A DNA stretch of 64,000 bases from Brachypterus glaber (taxonomy: Eukaryota; Arthropoda; Insecta; Coleoptera; Kateretidae): positions 45,243,365 to 45,307,364 of the forward strand of contig OY294047.1 of assembly GCA_958510825.1 (NCBI GenBank), in the 5' to 3' direction. A program made the translations under genes and the position numbers. A model generated the notes under the pieces. That model did no database searches. It was not told where the DNA came from and worked only from the letters and a program-made list of their open reading frames with translations. Of this stretch, positions 53,600 through 64,000 are shown piece after piece; the stretch's first letter is position 1, and the number at the start of each line of letters is the position of its first letter.

Positions 53600-54690
53600 C
53601 TAAAAACTCAGTGTGAAAAACAACAAAAATTTATTAAGTTTTTTATTTAACAATAACCCTACTTAGCAATACTGCCCTGCTAAGTTGTCCTGTCCGCAAA
53701 ATTCACTTTTTGAGATAAGCACGCCATTGTTTTGCTTTACACTAGCCCCATGTGCTTACTAAAAAGAAATGTCCTATCTAAAACCCAAATCCTAAAAATT
53801 AGCCTAAGATTTTTGTCCTAAGTGGACAATGTTTTCTAAATAAAATTTTCCTAACTAGTCTTTACTAGACAATAAATAAGTCAGGACTATGACTAACTTT
53901 ACAGATCTGAGTAATTTGATTGGACTTTTTAGATAATTTTGTCCTAATTTTCTCAGATAGAACAAATGCATTTAGTATGACAATTTATTTTTCTGACCAA
54001 AAAAAGTTTTTTTTTCAAAGGATATTACGTATTTTTGATTTAAAATAAAGCAGAACCCAACGCCATATTTATTTAAACATGTTTTCAAAAAGTGCAAACA
54101 AAAACAATAAAACGGGCCATATCTAACAACATCTAATTTGCAGATAGGACAACTTGTCTTAGCAGGGCAAAATACTTAAACAACATTGTGTTGTTGTTGA
54201 TGTGAATGAGCGTACGGCGCCTGCCTATTTATATGCACAGCATGGAACCTTCTAGGGTTTTCACGCCGCGGGGTTGTTCCAGAACCTTCGCCCAAAGCGC
54301 TGTCCAGAGACTTCGCGAATTTTTTGGTCTTTGCTTATTGCTTTTCCAAAAATTTTAATTTCTTAACAGTATTTTACTTTCCTCTGATAACAAGTTAATA
54401 TTAGAAGGACTTGTGTAGCACAAGTAATACCTAGTGAAGAAACCTTTCTTTAGGTTTCTTGAAATTTTATATGTACAAAAACCATAATTTCCGATCATTC
54501 TAGAGCTGGTACAATAACTCATGAACCTTAAAACTGAAATATCCAGTAACATAAGCCGCCCACCCTACCCCATCTAAAATAAAAATTATATACTCTCATT
54601 TACTATTGAAAAATTATCGTTTCTTTTTTTTATTACTAAAACTGATGTTATTTTTTAGCAATATTGTGTTTTTAGCAATATTTTTATTTC
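53600..54690. other. Intron 3, no further gene
   Basis: The intron between exons 3 and 4. AT-rich apart from a GC patch at about 54200-54310. An arm of the CACCCTACCCCATC repeat lies near 54550-54575. Two similar phrases about loss of a G/A-rich word (GGACAACTTGTCTTAGCAGG near 54138 and CTGCTAAGTTGTCCTGTCC near 53676) are inverted to each other, suggesting the ends of a decayed inverted-repeat element spanning about 53675-54165. Confidence 0.45.
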
Positions 54691-54692
54691 AG

Positions 54693-54979
54693 GTTGCCGA
54701 AAACCTGTCAATATCCACTCAACAGCAGCAGCACCACCCGCATCACCAGCAGAAACAAACCACCATTAACGTAGACTCGAAAGAAAGCCCGGTGCTCCGA
54801 CTGAAACAACCCCCGATGGGCACTTACTCGTTGCACAGCACGCCCAGCAATTCGCCGCTGCTTAGCCAGCGGCATCCCATCCCAGGCGTACCGATCATCT
54901 CCCACAAGGATCTCATGCATAAGGCGCTCAACGTGCCGCCGACGCCCAGTCCCGATTCGGCGATACATTCGGCGTACAG
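54693..54979 (+). CDS. Exon 4 (in window) of the Ser/Pro/Gln-rich regulatory-type gene
   Basis: Acceptor TTTTTATTTCAG, donor TACAG/GTATGT. It encodes VAENLSISTQQQQHHPHHQQ, then TTINVDSKESPVLRLKQPPM, HSTPSNSPLLSQRHPIPGVP, IISHKDLMHKALNVPPTPSP and DSAIHSAY. It has a Gln/His run and repeated S/T-P dipeptides, with codon use rich in C/G third bases against an AT-rich genome. It ends in phase 2 (AG of a Ser codon completed by the next exon). Confidence 0.82.
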
Positions 54980-54999
54980 GTATGTATCATAATATTTCT

Positions 55000-55780
55000 A
55001 TAAAAAATTTCAGATTAAAACGGATAAAAATAAAATATTTTTAACCCATTTGAATTAGTTTGAATTATTTCTATTTGTAGCAAATTATTAATATTAATCC
55101 GTTTTAATTCGTTCCAATTAGTTAAACTGTTTTAATTTTCATTTGCTATATCATGTTTTAATTCGTTTCTATTTGCAAATGCGTAACATATTTTAATTCG
55201 TTTCTATTCGGAATATCATAAGCTATTTGCTAGAAGCTCCAAAGAGGTGGTGGTATGGGGTATACGAAAAATATATTTTTAACTTACCGAGTCAAATACA
55301 TTACATTTATTACATTTAGATTAGTCTATTTTTACAGTTTTACACAATTATTCAGCAGACCAAGGGGGTAAAAACACACATTAAAGAGTTCATTTGAAAT
55401 ATGTCAATACTATAAAGTCAAAAGAATTTTCATTTAATCAAAATGTAATTTCATAAATTCTCATTTCTTTAAAACATTGAGTATCACATATGTCAGAGGC
55501 ACTTTTTAAAGACTGTTCTTACCCCTTGGCCCCAGAATTATTGTGCATAACTATGAAAATAGCTTAATCTAAATGTAATAAATGTAATGTATATGACAGG
55601 GAAAGTTAAAAATAGATTTATTGGTAGCTCATTACTTTGGGAGCTTCTAGCACCCAAAGGAACCGGATCCGGAGCCTAGCTATTTGGAAATAGCCTAATT
55701 TGAAGGTACTTTAAGACTTAAAATACAGCTGGGAGAAAATTATAAAATAAAAATGGTCACCGACTATTATCATAATAGTA
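55000..55780. other. Intron 4
   Basis: AT-rich. TTTTAATTCGTTTCTATTTG words recur four times at about 55045-55210. An inverted pair (TAGAAGCTCCAAAG near 55231 and CTTTGGGAGCTTCTAG near 55635) with matching inner sequence (TAACTTACCGAGTCAAATAC... against its relative near 55590-55620) delimits a probable MITE of about 420 bp. Confidence 0.5.
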
Positions 55781-55792
55781 TTATTATTGCAG

Positions 55793-55964
55793 TGTGTTCA
55801 GTTCGCCCAATCAGAGCCCGTTAACGCAGCGGCACGTGACTTTGACGCCGAATTTGAGCAGGAATAACAGTGACGCATCGCATTCGAGTTGTTGCAGTTA
55901 TTCGAGTGTGTCGGTGTCTGTGTCACCAACGCAACAGTTTTCGCCTACGCACAGCCCTGTACAG
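55793..55964 (+). CDS. Exon 5 (in window) of the Ser/Pro/Gln-rich regulatory-type gene
   Basis: Acceptor TTATTATTGCAG, donor GTACAG/GTAAGA. With the preceding AG it encodes [20 protein letters not shown] and [20 protein letters not shown] to [13 protein letters not shown]. It is Ser-rich with several SP motifs (SSP, QSP, FSP, HSP). It leaves in phase 0. The five exons together give 909 nt = 303 codons with no stop. No DNA-binding or catalytic domain is in this part. The style recalls the disordered C-terminal half of RFX5/RFX7-type factors, but that is a weak recollection, so I give no symbol. Further exons must lie beyond the window or in unrecognised short form. Confidence 0.82.
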
Positions 55965-56397
55965 GTAAGATAAATAAACTGAAAATGGTACGATTCCACC
56001 TTACTTATAGTCGCTGCCAGAGTTATAAAAGAATTTTTTTAAGAGCGATTATTTTTATCTGGCGCGTGCAGACTGTTCGTCCAATCGGGACGTTGCATAA
56101 TTTTAGACTCATTTAAACTAATTTAAACTATTTTTATCGAGTCCACGTGGACTGATTCTAGCCAGTTAACGCTCGACCCTATCCAATCATATTTCACAAA
56201 AGATTTAGCCCCACCTACAAGGCATTTGTAGCAATATATATTTACTGGAGCGGCTTTAATTTATTTTATTTGTGTTCTGCGCATCGAGCTATATAAGAAA
56301 GATACGTATTTAATATAATAAAATTTAATTAGGTCCCTGTCTCACATTAATTTGTCTAAATGTAAACATTCTGCTATAAATGTGACACCTACTATAC

Positions 56398-56544
56398 TGG
56401 CTTAGTTTACCCCTTGGGGACTATAGTTAAAGTTCAGGTACTTTTTATCTACCTTTTTCTGCTTAAAAGACGCGATAAACAGAGATAGGCAGATAAAAAA
56501 GTACCTGAACTTAAAATATAGTCCCCATGGTTTAAACTAAGCCA
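56398..56544. mobile_element. Hairpin MITE (TGGCTTAGTTTA ends)
   Basis: TGGCTTAGTTTACCCCTTGG and GGGACTATAG at the left pair with their complements at the right, including AAGTTCAGGTACTTTTTATC with GATAAAAAAGTACCTGAACTT. The stem is about 65 bp with a short AT-rich loop. Non-coding. Confidence 0.85.
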
Positions 56545-56924
56545 CTTTCTCGCGAAAAGGGTCCGATAAATTTAATTAAGGTTTTGTTTATTTTGTTGTT
56601 ATTGTTACCAAAAAAAAAACGCCCTTATGCGATTTTTCCGGGAAAAACTAGTAATGAAATGTTGTTATGTTTGTAATTTACTATTATTGTGCAAAATTTG
56701 AACAAAATCGTTAAAACCATTTTTGAGAAAATCTAAATTTTCGATTTTCGTTCATCAGTATCCTTATTTGGCAGAGTAAAGAAAGGTTTGGTTTTGATCT
56801 GTTAACTGGTATGCCGTGTAGGTTTCTGGACGGATGGGCCGACGGACATAAAAAAAATCGTTTTTTCAGAATAAAGTAAAAAATCAAATTTTGAGTCACT
56901 GTTAAACGTTTTATACTTTTTTCT

Positions 56925-57446
56925 ATTTTGCGACTCGTATAAGCTCATAATCACACGCATTTTGCGTGTTCTTATTGGCCCATAAGAGGTCTGTACTTTT
57001 CTTCTTTTGGGTTGGCAACAGACCTGGCCTATCGCTTGACGTTTCCCGTGCAAATGTCAATGTCGCTTTAAAGTTGAATTTTCTACAAAATTTTGTATTG
57101 AGGTTTTTTTTACCATGTTAAAATTGTGGCTTGGTTAATTGCAGTAAAAAAGAGGAGAAATTACTATAAAATATATCAAAATATCATTTGTTCTTAGAAT
57201 TTTAAACATGGTGTAAACTGTAATGCCAATCCAAAACAAAAATCCCTAAATCAGTCATCAATTTAAATGTAAGTTTTTTTTAATTTTAGAGCAAAATAGA
57301 AAAAATTGTATAAAGCACTCGTTTCATAACACGTTTTTAGCGCACTAGTACTTTAGAAAACTCGCCGCAAGCGGCTCGTTTTCTAAAATTGTACTCGTGT
57401 GTTAAAATCGTATGGTATGAAACTAGTACTTTAATATACTATTATC
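56925..57446 (-). repeat. Dispersed palindromic-ended repeat, copy 2 (inverted)
   Basis: The reverse complement of 16534-17048, including the GCCGCAAGCGGCTCG palindrome near 57363 and CACACGCATTTTGCGTGT at 56952-56969. A lone tail (GACGGATGGGCCGACGGACA near 56830) just to the left belongs to the same kind of GACGGAC-containing repeat as 16350. Confidence 0.7.
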
Positions 57447-57720
57447 GGTGTAATTGAAACTAAAATATCTCATAAAGTATAAAGGTGTGAGTAATCTACA
57501 ATTTCTTACTTTTGAAGGCTAAAAAGTACATACGTGTATTTGTTTTATTGCATGCAAATGCTTATATGCTTGTCAGCTTTGGAAAGCAATAATTTAAATA
57601 CAGTCAATTTTTTTTATTTCTAATCTGCACAATTATTGAACAGTTAGCCATGGGTATATCCATAGTTATAGGAAAAATTGTTACTATGCGATTATTTATA
57701 GTAAATTAAATGTCTTACAC

Positions 57721-58356
57721 TAACCAAATTTTATTATCTTAACTATAACATACTATTATGGCTTGAAGAGTGTTGTTTAAATGACGTCATAGTTAGTTGG
57801 TAAAATAGGACACTATTATACCAAAATCTTTTTCGAGGTTAAAAAGTTGATTGAGTTGTTTATTTTGTGATATTTGAAATTAAGAACCAAAAATGAGGTC
57901 TACAAGAAAAAAAAATAGGCTTGTCCTAACTTTGCAAGAACAGTTTTGCATAAATCTTATAAATTACTTACTTTTATTTAACTCATTTATTATAGGTACC
58001 AAATTATCCACGAATGATATGTGACGATTATTTAAAATTATTTCAGTTTAATCCGTTCTTGCACAAAAAAGTGCCTGGCAAAACAACCTTACAAATATTT
58101 TTAACGTCTGGCTTACCCAAAAAAATTAAACCTAACCTATTTTTTCCTCTTCTTGTTCTAAAATATGATTTGGAGTGAACAGAAATATAATAGAAAAGGA
58201 TAGAAATACTTACTATGTGAGCAAACCACCTAGGGTACGGGGTTACTACGAATAGTTAGTGTGACGTCATTGTTTGTTGTAGTTAAGTAATAAAATGTGT
58301 GTAGTATGTTATTCTTGATACTAGTATGTTATAGTTACGATAATAAAATTTGGTTA
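57721..58356. mobile_element. DNA transposon remnant with ~35-bp inverted ends
   Basis: TAACCAAATTTTATTATCTT and AACTATAACATACTA at the left match the complement of the right end (TAGTATGTTATAGTTACGAT then AATAAAATTTGGTTA). Inner sub-terminal GACGTCATAGTTAG and its counterpart near 58252-58270 continue the symmetry. About 636 bp without an intact ORF. Confidence 0.75.
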
Positions 58357-58688
58357 CTGTTGCCGTTGATTCATACTCATTCCTAAGCTGTTTGATGGTT
58401 CATTAATTAATTTTGTTTGAGGTAGATGCGCATTGCGCAAGCGTAAGTAATCAGTGTCAAAATCAAAAAATTAATATCGGGCGTTTTCACCAAATTTAAT
58501 GCAAGTTCTTGGATAATGAATGAAACAGAAGATAATATGAATGAAATTAAGTAGGTACTACAAACCATCGCAAAGTAATATCTTTTCCTATACGCGTGGG
58601 ACATTTTTTAAATAAAACTCTTATGTACATTACATTAAATTACATAATTATAATAAATATTACACATCGAGTCACTATAACCGAAAAA

Positions 58689-59060
58689 TTAATAATAATA
58701 ATAATAATAATAATCTTTATTAACCCAACAGATTAATCCATTTACACAAAAAAATATAAATATATACATACAATATACACAATCTTAACTAAAGTATACA
58801 CTATGTAATCTACTTCATAGATTTTCTGTGTATAGAATTGAATTTAAAGAACAAATATTAATATCACATGAGTTACTTAAATTATTATAATTGCTACACA
58901 TGATATTTAAAGGTGGTTTAAGTAAGACGTTGGTTCTACTAAAGTTGCATATAAATGTTTCTTCATGACGTGATACTAATCTAGGAATTTTAAAATTTAT
59001 TTGACCAAGTAGGTCTGAACAGTCCACTTGATTGTGTAGAAGCATAACGGTTGGGGCCTT
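58689..59060 (-). mobile_element. Non-LTR retrotransposon 3' end with (AAT)n tail
   Basis: The minus-strand frame 59045-58815 encodes LLHNQVDCSDLLGQINFKIP, RLVSRHEETFICNFSRTNVL and LLKPPLNIMCSNYNNLSNSC, the C-terminal region of an ORF2 of the Jockey/CR1-like group. It is followed by a 3' UTR with TTAATAAAGATT and the (AAT)8 tail at 58689-58713. It is 5'-truncated just beyond 59045. Confidence 0.75.
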
Positions 59061-59720
59061 ATAAATTAGGTTTTAGTTTATTTTTTACTTTCTATAAAAT
59101 TGTGATAAAAATATGCATTTCTCTATTTTTACTTTCATATTGTGATAGACCTACAATTTCTTCTTTTTTTTGCCTAGTCTTATTTTTTCGTGGAGAACTG
59201 ACAAAAAAAGTTTCCTGTCGGTCTGTGATCGGTCTGTGGCCCACCGCCATGATAACTTTCCGTGGACAGACCCCCCATTTCATTTATAATGAGTATAATA
59301 AATTTATACTTCCTTGAAAAGATAGTGTTGTCAAAGTTAATTACAAAAACTAATTAAAATTTGTTTTAGTTTAATTAATATAGAAATTGCTAGGTATTTA
59401 ATTGTTCCAACTTAATTTGATACGAATTAGACCCAAAAGAGATATCCAAGACTTTACAAGGTTTTATTATTTCCGAATCTATAAAATATTGCTATTACAA
59501 TTTTTTGGAAAAACTACTTTTCGTAATTTTTTTTTAATATCCGTTAAATTTTCAGAAAAAAATGCTTTGTAAAATAATAAAGTAAAATTTTGAGATTAAG
59601 GGATATAAATACAAAACGTTATGGAGTGCGCACACTAAAAAAAGAGTTTTTTTGCTAATAATAATTAATGCATGCATCAAATTTGCTTTTTGGAGTTTAT
59701 ACTTGCTTCACTTCTCGCGG
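59060..59720. other. No gene seen
   Basis: AT-rich intergenic DNA without supported features. Confidence 0.5.
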
Positions 59721-59727
59721 CATTAGG

Positions 59728-60310
59728 GTGGTCCAATTTTTTTGTAAATGTCCGATTTTACTAAAATTTGGTATATAGGAATTTTTTGAGAAACCTAATA
59801 TGGATCAATACTAAAATGATCACGACGCGTTTATATTGAAATTTTGGTTTTAAACATATTAGTACTTAATTTTTTGTCCTCGATCCGTGAAATTTCATCT
59901 TCAAATGATTTTTTTTTTCGAAAACGGTTAATCCTACAGTATTAGAACTAGAGTACCTTTTTTATGTATTTTGAATTGATGAATCATATTCCAAAAATAA
60001 AATTACAAAAAAGCTACACAGAAAAAAGTTTGGGACAAAAACTAATGAGTCCCCCCAGTTTCGCATACCCCTGTTTAAAATAAGTACATGAAGATAGCAT
60101 ACGAAGATGGGCCATATTAAGGTTAGTTTACATTCAAAACCTCGTTGCTGCAGCGTTCCTGAGTTATTAAATAAAAACCGATTTTTTTAGCCACTTTCAA
60201 ATGGGCTTAGCTTAGACATATGTTTATAGGAACTTTTTTCATATTTTCCTATGTAGAATCACCCCTTAAAATTAATGACATAATTTACTGGACATCCTGT
60301 ATAAGATCAC
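59728..60310. repeat. Repeat region, partner of intronic 52240-52445
   Basis: Starts near TTAGGGTGGTCCAATTTTTT and ends near ACTGGACATCCTGTATAAG, which may be degraded mariner-type termini. Positions 60050-60270 are the inverted relative of 52240-52445. Part of the interior (CGATCCGTGAAATTTCATCT, TTTTCGAAAACGGTTAATCC) is related inverted to 63480-63530. Confidence 0.45.
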
Positions 60311-61085
60311 CTAAAGAAATGCAAAAAGCAGTGTATTTATCAAGTTTTGTATTTTAGGGTAGCCCTGTTAGAAACAGAAATAAAATTCCGTCTTAAACAC
60401 ACCCACATATCATATGTGCGTTTTTGATTTAATTATTTATTTAATTATAGTTTATACTAAATTAATTATATAAAAAAAATGAATTTTAATCCCTACAGGC
60501 TGCCTACAGAATAATTTTTTTTTTAAATTATTTAATGGAAAGTGTTGAGAAAATATTGTATAACAAAAAAATTAATAGTATATACATAGGTAGTTTATTA
60601 AATGTACCAGTTATCTTAAAAACTGACTTAAAAGAAGAAAAAAATAAAAAATAATGATTAATAACTACCATAACTTCATAACGACGCCTTGTAACTACCT
60701 ATTGTAGGCGTAGTAACTGTTTTTTTAAGTATATAAATGAAGCATAACAAAATTTGCAAAAAAAAATGTTTTTTATTTATTTATTTTTTTTGAAAAATAG
60801 TTGGATAAAATAGATGGAATATTTAATTTATCTACTTCATTTAATTTTGTAATTGGTTAACATTGGTTTTATTAAGTTTTTTTTTCAAACCATTAAATCT
60901 AAGTAGTTTTAAATTGGCTTCAAGATATGCAATTTCTTTTTTACAGCTAATTTTCTCTAGATTAAAAGTATATTTTTAAAATTCATAAGCTTAAGATAAT
61001 ACAGTAAACTAGGAAAAAGGTGGAAAAATTAGATAACCGCCAAAAAAATAATTTTCGAAACCTAATGGAGTGTTTCGCCAATGTT
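60310..61085. other. No gene seen
   Basis: Very AT-rich intergenic DNA. Confidence 0.5.
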
Positions 61086-61089
61086 AATG

Positions 61090-61172
61090 GTATAGGAAAA
61101 TAGCGTTACAAGGGGGGGGAGTGGGTGTCCAAAATGATAAAAATTTGCGTTACGTAATACTTGAACGTTCCC
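61090..61172. repeat. Repeat terminus with GTTACGTAATACTTGAACGT
   Basis: Matches 48809-48888 in the same orientation (TATAGGAAAATAGCG, G-run, CCAAAATGAT, GTTACGTAATACTT, GAACGTTCCCTAA). This is a widespread insect DNA-transposon end. The immediately following 61180-61275 is a fragment of the 1242-1491 MITE family. Confidence 0.6.
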
Positions 61173-61554
61173 TAACAAGCATAGTACATAAGAATGCGAT
61201 GCCAGGATTTGCTTGATGTGTCGTCATGTATCTTTTAATGGTTGTTATGTGAGCATCTGGATAGGCCTTTTAACTTAAAAGTTGTAATTGTAACATAAAA
61301 ATTTGACGTTTTTCTCGTGTTCAATATAATTTACGTTTCTACAATATGTAGAATATGCTAATTTAGTGTGAGTGTATGAAGAATAAACCAAAAAAGTACC
61401 TTTTTCAATACCACACAAAATAACATTAAGTATAGAATTTAGAATTTAGAATTTGTTGCTGATTATGTAACTTTTCAGTTTTAGCGTTGTCGGTTTTAAA
61501 ATTAAACGTTGTAAATATTGCCTAAGGCTTATAAGATAATAGAAATGTTCAAGA

Positions 61555-62335
61555 TGTTCAAAATGTTCAAAACTGGGGCAACGTATCATGATATTACATC
61601 AGGTAATATATTGACTTGTATCGAGATTATTAAAATTTAATGAAGTGTATTCTGAGATAGAATAAAAACATTTGCTGATTAGGAAGGATTTAACAGCTCT
61701 TTTAAATTTATTTAATGTTAAGTTACGCATAGATAGTGGCAGTTTGTTATAAAGTGTAGGACCCCAGTAATTGTGGACATTGCGGGTTCTGTTTATTCTG
61801 TGTAGATTAACGTGTAAATTTAAATTGCTCCTGGTAACTAGATTATTGCGATTAAGCCTAGTTTCATACGAGTTAATATTTTCCTTAACATATGTGAGAG
61901 ACTGACAGATATAAAGACTTGGGAGGGTAAGGATGTTAAGGTCTATAAAAGCCTGCTTGCAGTCAGCTTGATATGGGAGATTTTTTATGATTCTTATAGC
62001 GCGTCTTTGTTTTTTAAATACATTCTCTATATTAGGTGAGTTACCCCAAACCAGAAGGGCATAAGATATTCGAGACTGGACTAGTGAATGAAAAGCCAAT
62101 AGTAAAACATGGTTTGAGACAATGTCTTTAAGCCTGCGCAGTACAAATACATATTTAGATACATTTGAAGCGACAGCTGAGGTGTGATCAGCCCAAGTTA
62201 GACCTGTGTCTAATTTTACACCCAAGAATTTAACGCTGTTTGCTAAATTAGGTACCGGTAATGACCTTAAAGAAAAGTAGAAGATTTCGGTTTTATCCAA
62301 ATTTAATGTATGTAACTTTCTCTTCTTTTATTAGC
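61555..62335 (-). mobile_element. Non-LTR retrotransposon, 5'-truncated, intact ORF2 C-terminus
   Basis: On the minus strand an uninterrupted 233-codon frame (62300-61599), extending upstream to about 62330, encodes the end of ORF2: NLDKTEIFYF, VKFLGVKLDTGLTWADHTSA, VFVLRRLKDIVSNHVLLLAF, ISYALLVWGNSPNIENVFKK, QRRAIRIIKNLPYQADCK, and a tail with WGPTLYNKLPLSMRNLTLNK. These are the RT thumb and post-RT motifs (FLG...LTW..H; L.YG..WGN; Q.RA.R.I) of Jockey/CR1-type elements. There are no internal stops, so it is younger than the copies at 28308 and 58689. The 3' end has a short TTGAACAT tandem tail near 61547-61575. Confidence 0.88.
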
Positions 62336-62339
62336 TTTA

Positions 62340-62740
62340 ACGACCGTCAATCATTGTCATAGACAAAAAATGTCACAATATTTTATATGTTAAAAGGTAC
62401 GAGTATTTAACTAATGATGTAGCTTAAAAATCGCAGAAATTTTAAACTACTATCTTGCATAATTGGACGGACTATACCCAAGTAAAACATTTTATTACTG
62501 TCAGAAACATAGAGGTTCTAAAACGGTTATTAAATACCTTTTATATTACCCGTAGTCTCATAACGGTTCTACTAGAGAGATAGTATTCCTACTAGGATTC
62601 GTAGGTATTAAGAGCGCGGTACAGAACTAGCAGTAGCATACAGATTACCATGTTACCGCTATAGAACTCGGCATATGTGACTGACGTTGCCAACATGGAG
62701 AAACCATTATTATAAATACGGTTTATGATTTGGTTTGGTT
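62340..62740. other. No gene seen
   Basis: AT-rich intergenic DNA with no supported feature. Confidence 0.5.
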
Positions 62741-62744
62741 TATG

Positions 62745-63200
62745 AAAAAATAAGCAACTTTTTTTTTTCAAATGTCCGCATGTCTGTCCGGTGTCACGAT
62801 TTTTTTAGACACGATAACTCAAGAACGAATAATCCAATCGTATTGAAATTTTTTAAAAAAATCAAGTTCTATGAGGGGAAGATTCCTATTGTTTTTGAAA
62901 GTAATCCCCCCAACAACAAAAAAGTTACTGAGGGTTAAACTTTTTAAAAAATCGAAAAAAGTTGAAAGTAAATTCCGATTAACGTAACTTTTTCAGAAAA
63001 AAATATTTTTATTATAAGGATCAATTCTACAAATTTTGAAAGTAATCCCCCCAAAAACAAAAAAGTTATGGGGGGTTAACTAAAAAAACACAAAAAAAGC
63101 TGAAAGAAAAATAACTTTTATTATAAGGATAAATTCTACCAATTCCCCCTAAAAACAAAAAAGTAATAGGGTTTTAAAAAACTATCATTTTCATTTTTTT
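62745..63200 (-). repeat. Dispersed repeat with internal tandem units, copy 2 (inverted)
   Basis: The reverse complement of the 15795-16380 repeat. The GTCCGCATGTCTGTCC tail is at the left, then about three tandem units with TTACTTTCAAA-complement and TTATAAGGATCAATTCTACA. Poly-A/T tracts follow to about 63360. Confidence 0.7.
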
Positions 63201-63658
63201 TTTCGTTTTTTGCAAAAAAAAAATTTAAAAAAAATGATAAATTTAGAATTAAAAAAAAAAAATATTTTTTTTTTAATTTTGTTTGAAATTGTTTTTTTTT
63301 TAAATTTTTTTTAATTTTTCGTTTTTTGCAAAAAGATAATCAAAAAAAAAAATTGAAAATTTATTATTTGTCTCAGAATTTTTTCTTTGACACTTTTTTG
63401 TAGTTTTATTATGACTCCTCAGTTAAAAATACATAAAAATGGTACTATTGTTGTAATACCGTAGCTACGCGTAGGATTAACCGTTTTCGATAAAAAGTGC
63501 ATTTGAAGGTAAAATTTCTCGTCTCGAGGATCAAAAATTAAACACTAAAACATTAAAAACCAACATTTAAATTATGCAACCAAGACAAAACATTTTATGA
63601 ACATTTTATGAACATTTTATGAAATGCGAATTATTACTGTGTTTAATGTTGCGTTATA

Positions 63659-64000
63659 CAGAGCGGTCCAAAAGTCACCCCCCCCCCCTCTTAACTTTTG
63701 AGTTGAGATATCGACTTCAAATTTTAAACTTTTAAATAAGACAACTTAAACTATCTTTTAGCATATATTTAATACTTTCAGCTCTTAAAATGTGGACAAG
63801 GGGAAATGGGGGCACATTTTTTTAAATGGAAAGGGGGGTCGTGTAATACATCATTTTAAAGCTTATAAAATTCTCCATTTAACTCCATATTTTTAAATTA
63901 AAAAAAAAATAATTTTGGATTTAAAATAGGGTTGAAAATGGGTTTTAATGTCAAAATTCCTCTAAAAAAACAAATAATTTTTTAAAAATGCCTAATTTCA
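63659..64000. mobile_element. Mariner-type MITE, right-truncated by window edge
   Basis: Starts after TA (63657-63658) with CAGAGCGGTCCAAAAGTCAC and continues collinear with 12586 onward (TTAACTTTTGAG, AAATGTGGACAAGG, AAAGGGGGGTCGTGTAATAC). It is closely similar to both the complete copy at 12586-13287 and the partial copy at 1-569. Confidence 0.88.

Noticed and set aside
54708..54968. Minus-strand ORF rich in Arg and Gly over exon 4
   Set aside because: Complement of the GC-rich plus-strand exon; no independent signals.
58407..58604. Minus-strand ORF with hydrophobic stretches as a membrane protein
   Set aside because: Short, background composition, next to a MITE end; no conserved feature seen.

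Overview
This window is AT-rich, repeat-dense eukaryotic chromosomal DNA, almost certainly from an insect. The evidence is multi-exon coding sequence with GT/AG introns, a polyadenylation signal, and an arthropod-type transposon load: Penelope-like, Jockey/CR1-like non-LTR, tRNA-derived SINE, Tc1/mariner, hAT and probable piggyBac elements. I cannot name the species or order. There is no operon structure and nothing prokaryotic.

Host genes. Only two host loci look convincing. (1) An intronless ORF at 8885-9775 (+) encodes an unrecognised 296-residue acidic/basic soluble protein with its own polyA signal. (2) A set of four or five exons at about 51463-55964 (+) joins in phase into about 303 uninterrupted codons. 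They encode a Ser/Pro/Gln-rich, probably disordered segment of a large regulatory protein. Both ends of this gene lie outside the window or were not found.

The rest is layered mobile DNA. 0-5.6 kb: mariner-type and hAT-type MITEs, a decamer minisatellite, a large fold-back, and a SINE-derived fold-back broken by a TA-target MITE. 5.9-7.9 kb: a hAT-derived element split by a Penelope-like retroelement with a GIY-YIG endonuclease. 9.9-13.3 kb: a TE-associated protein fragment, a possible LTR primer-binding site, a SINE, a double-hairpin MITE, a target-primed non-LTR fragment and a mariner MITE. 13.3-36 kb: mostly featureless AT-rich DNA with scattered MITEs and one RT pseudogene. 36.5-40.8 kb: a recent tandem segmental duplication of about 1.9 kb, started by a minisatellite and closed by a piggyBac-like element. 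40.9-49.1 kb: a Tc1 fragment, several palindromic elements, a three-copy tandem repeat of about 290 bp, and a 2-kb mariner-like element carrying a hAT insertion. 50-51.3 kb: a non-LTR insertion with a nested MITE, just upstream of the exons. 56-64 kb: palindromic MITEs, two more non-LTR 3' ends, and at the right edge the same mariner MITE family that opens the window.

The most informative observations are structural. Several insertions have exact target-site duplications, and for two of them an uninterrupted sister copy in this same window shows the empty site. I found no convincing new biological system. The best candidates for undescribed items are the double-hairpin MITE family, the SINE/fold-back chimera, the self-duplicating minisatellite segment with a repeated exon-like ORF, and the two unassigned host genes.
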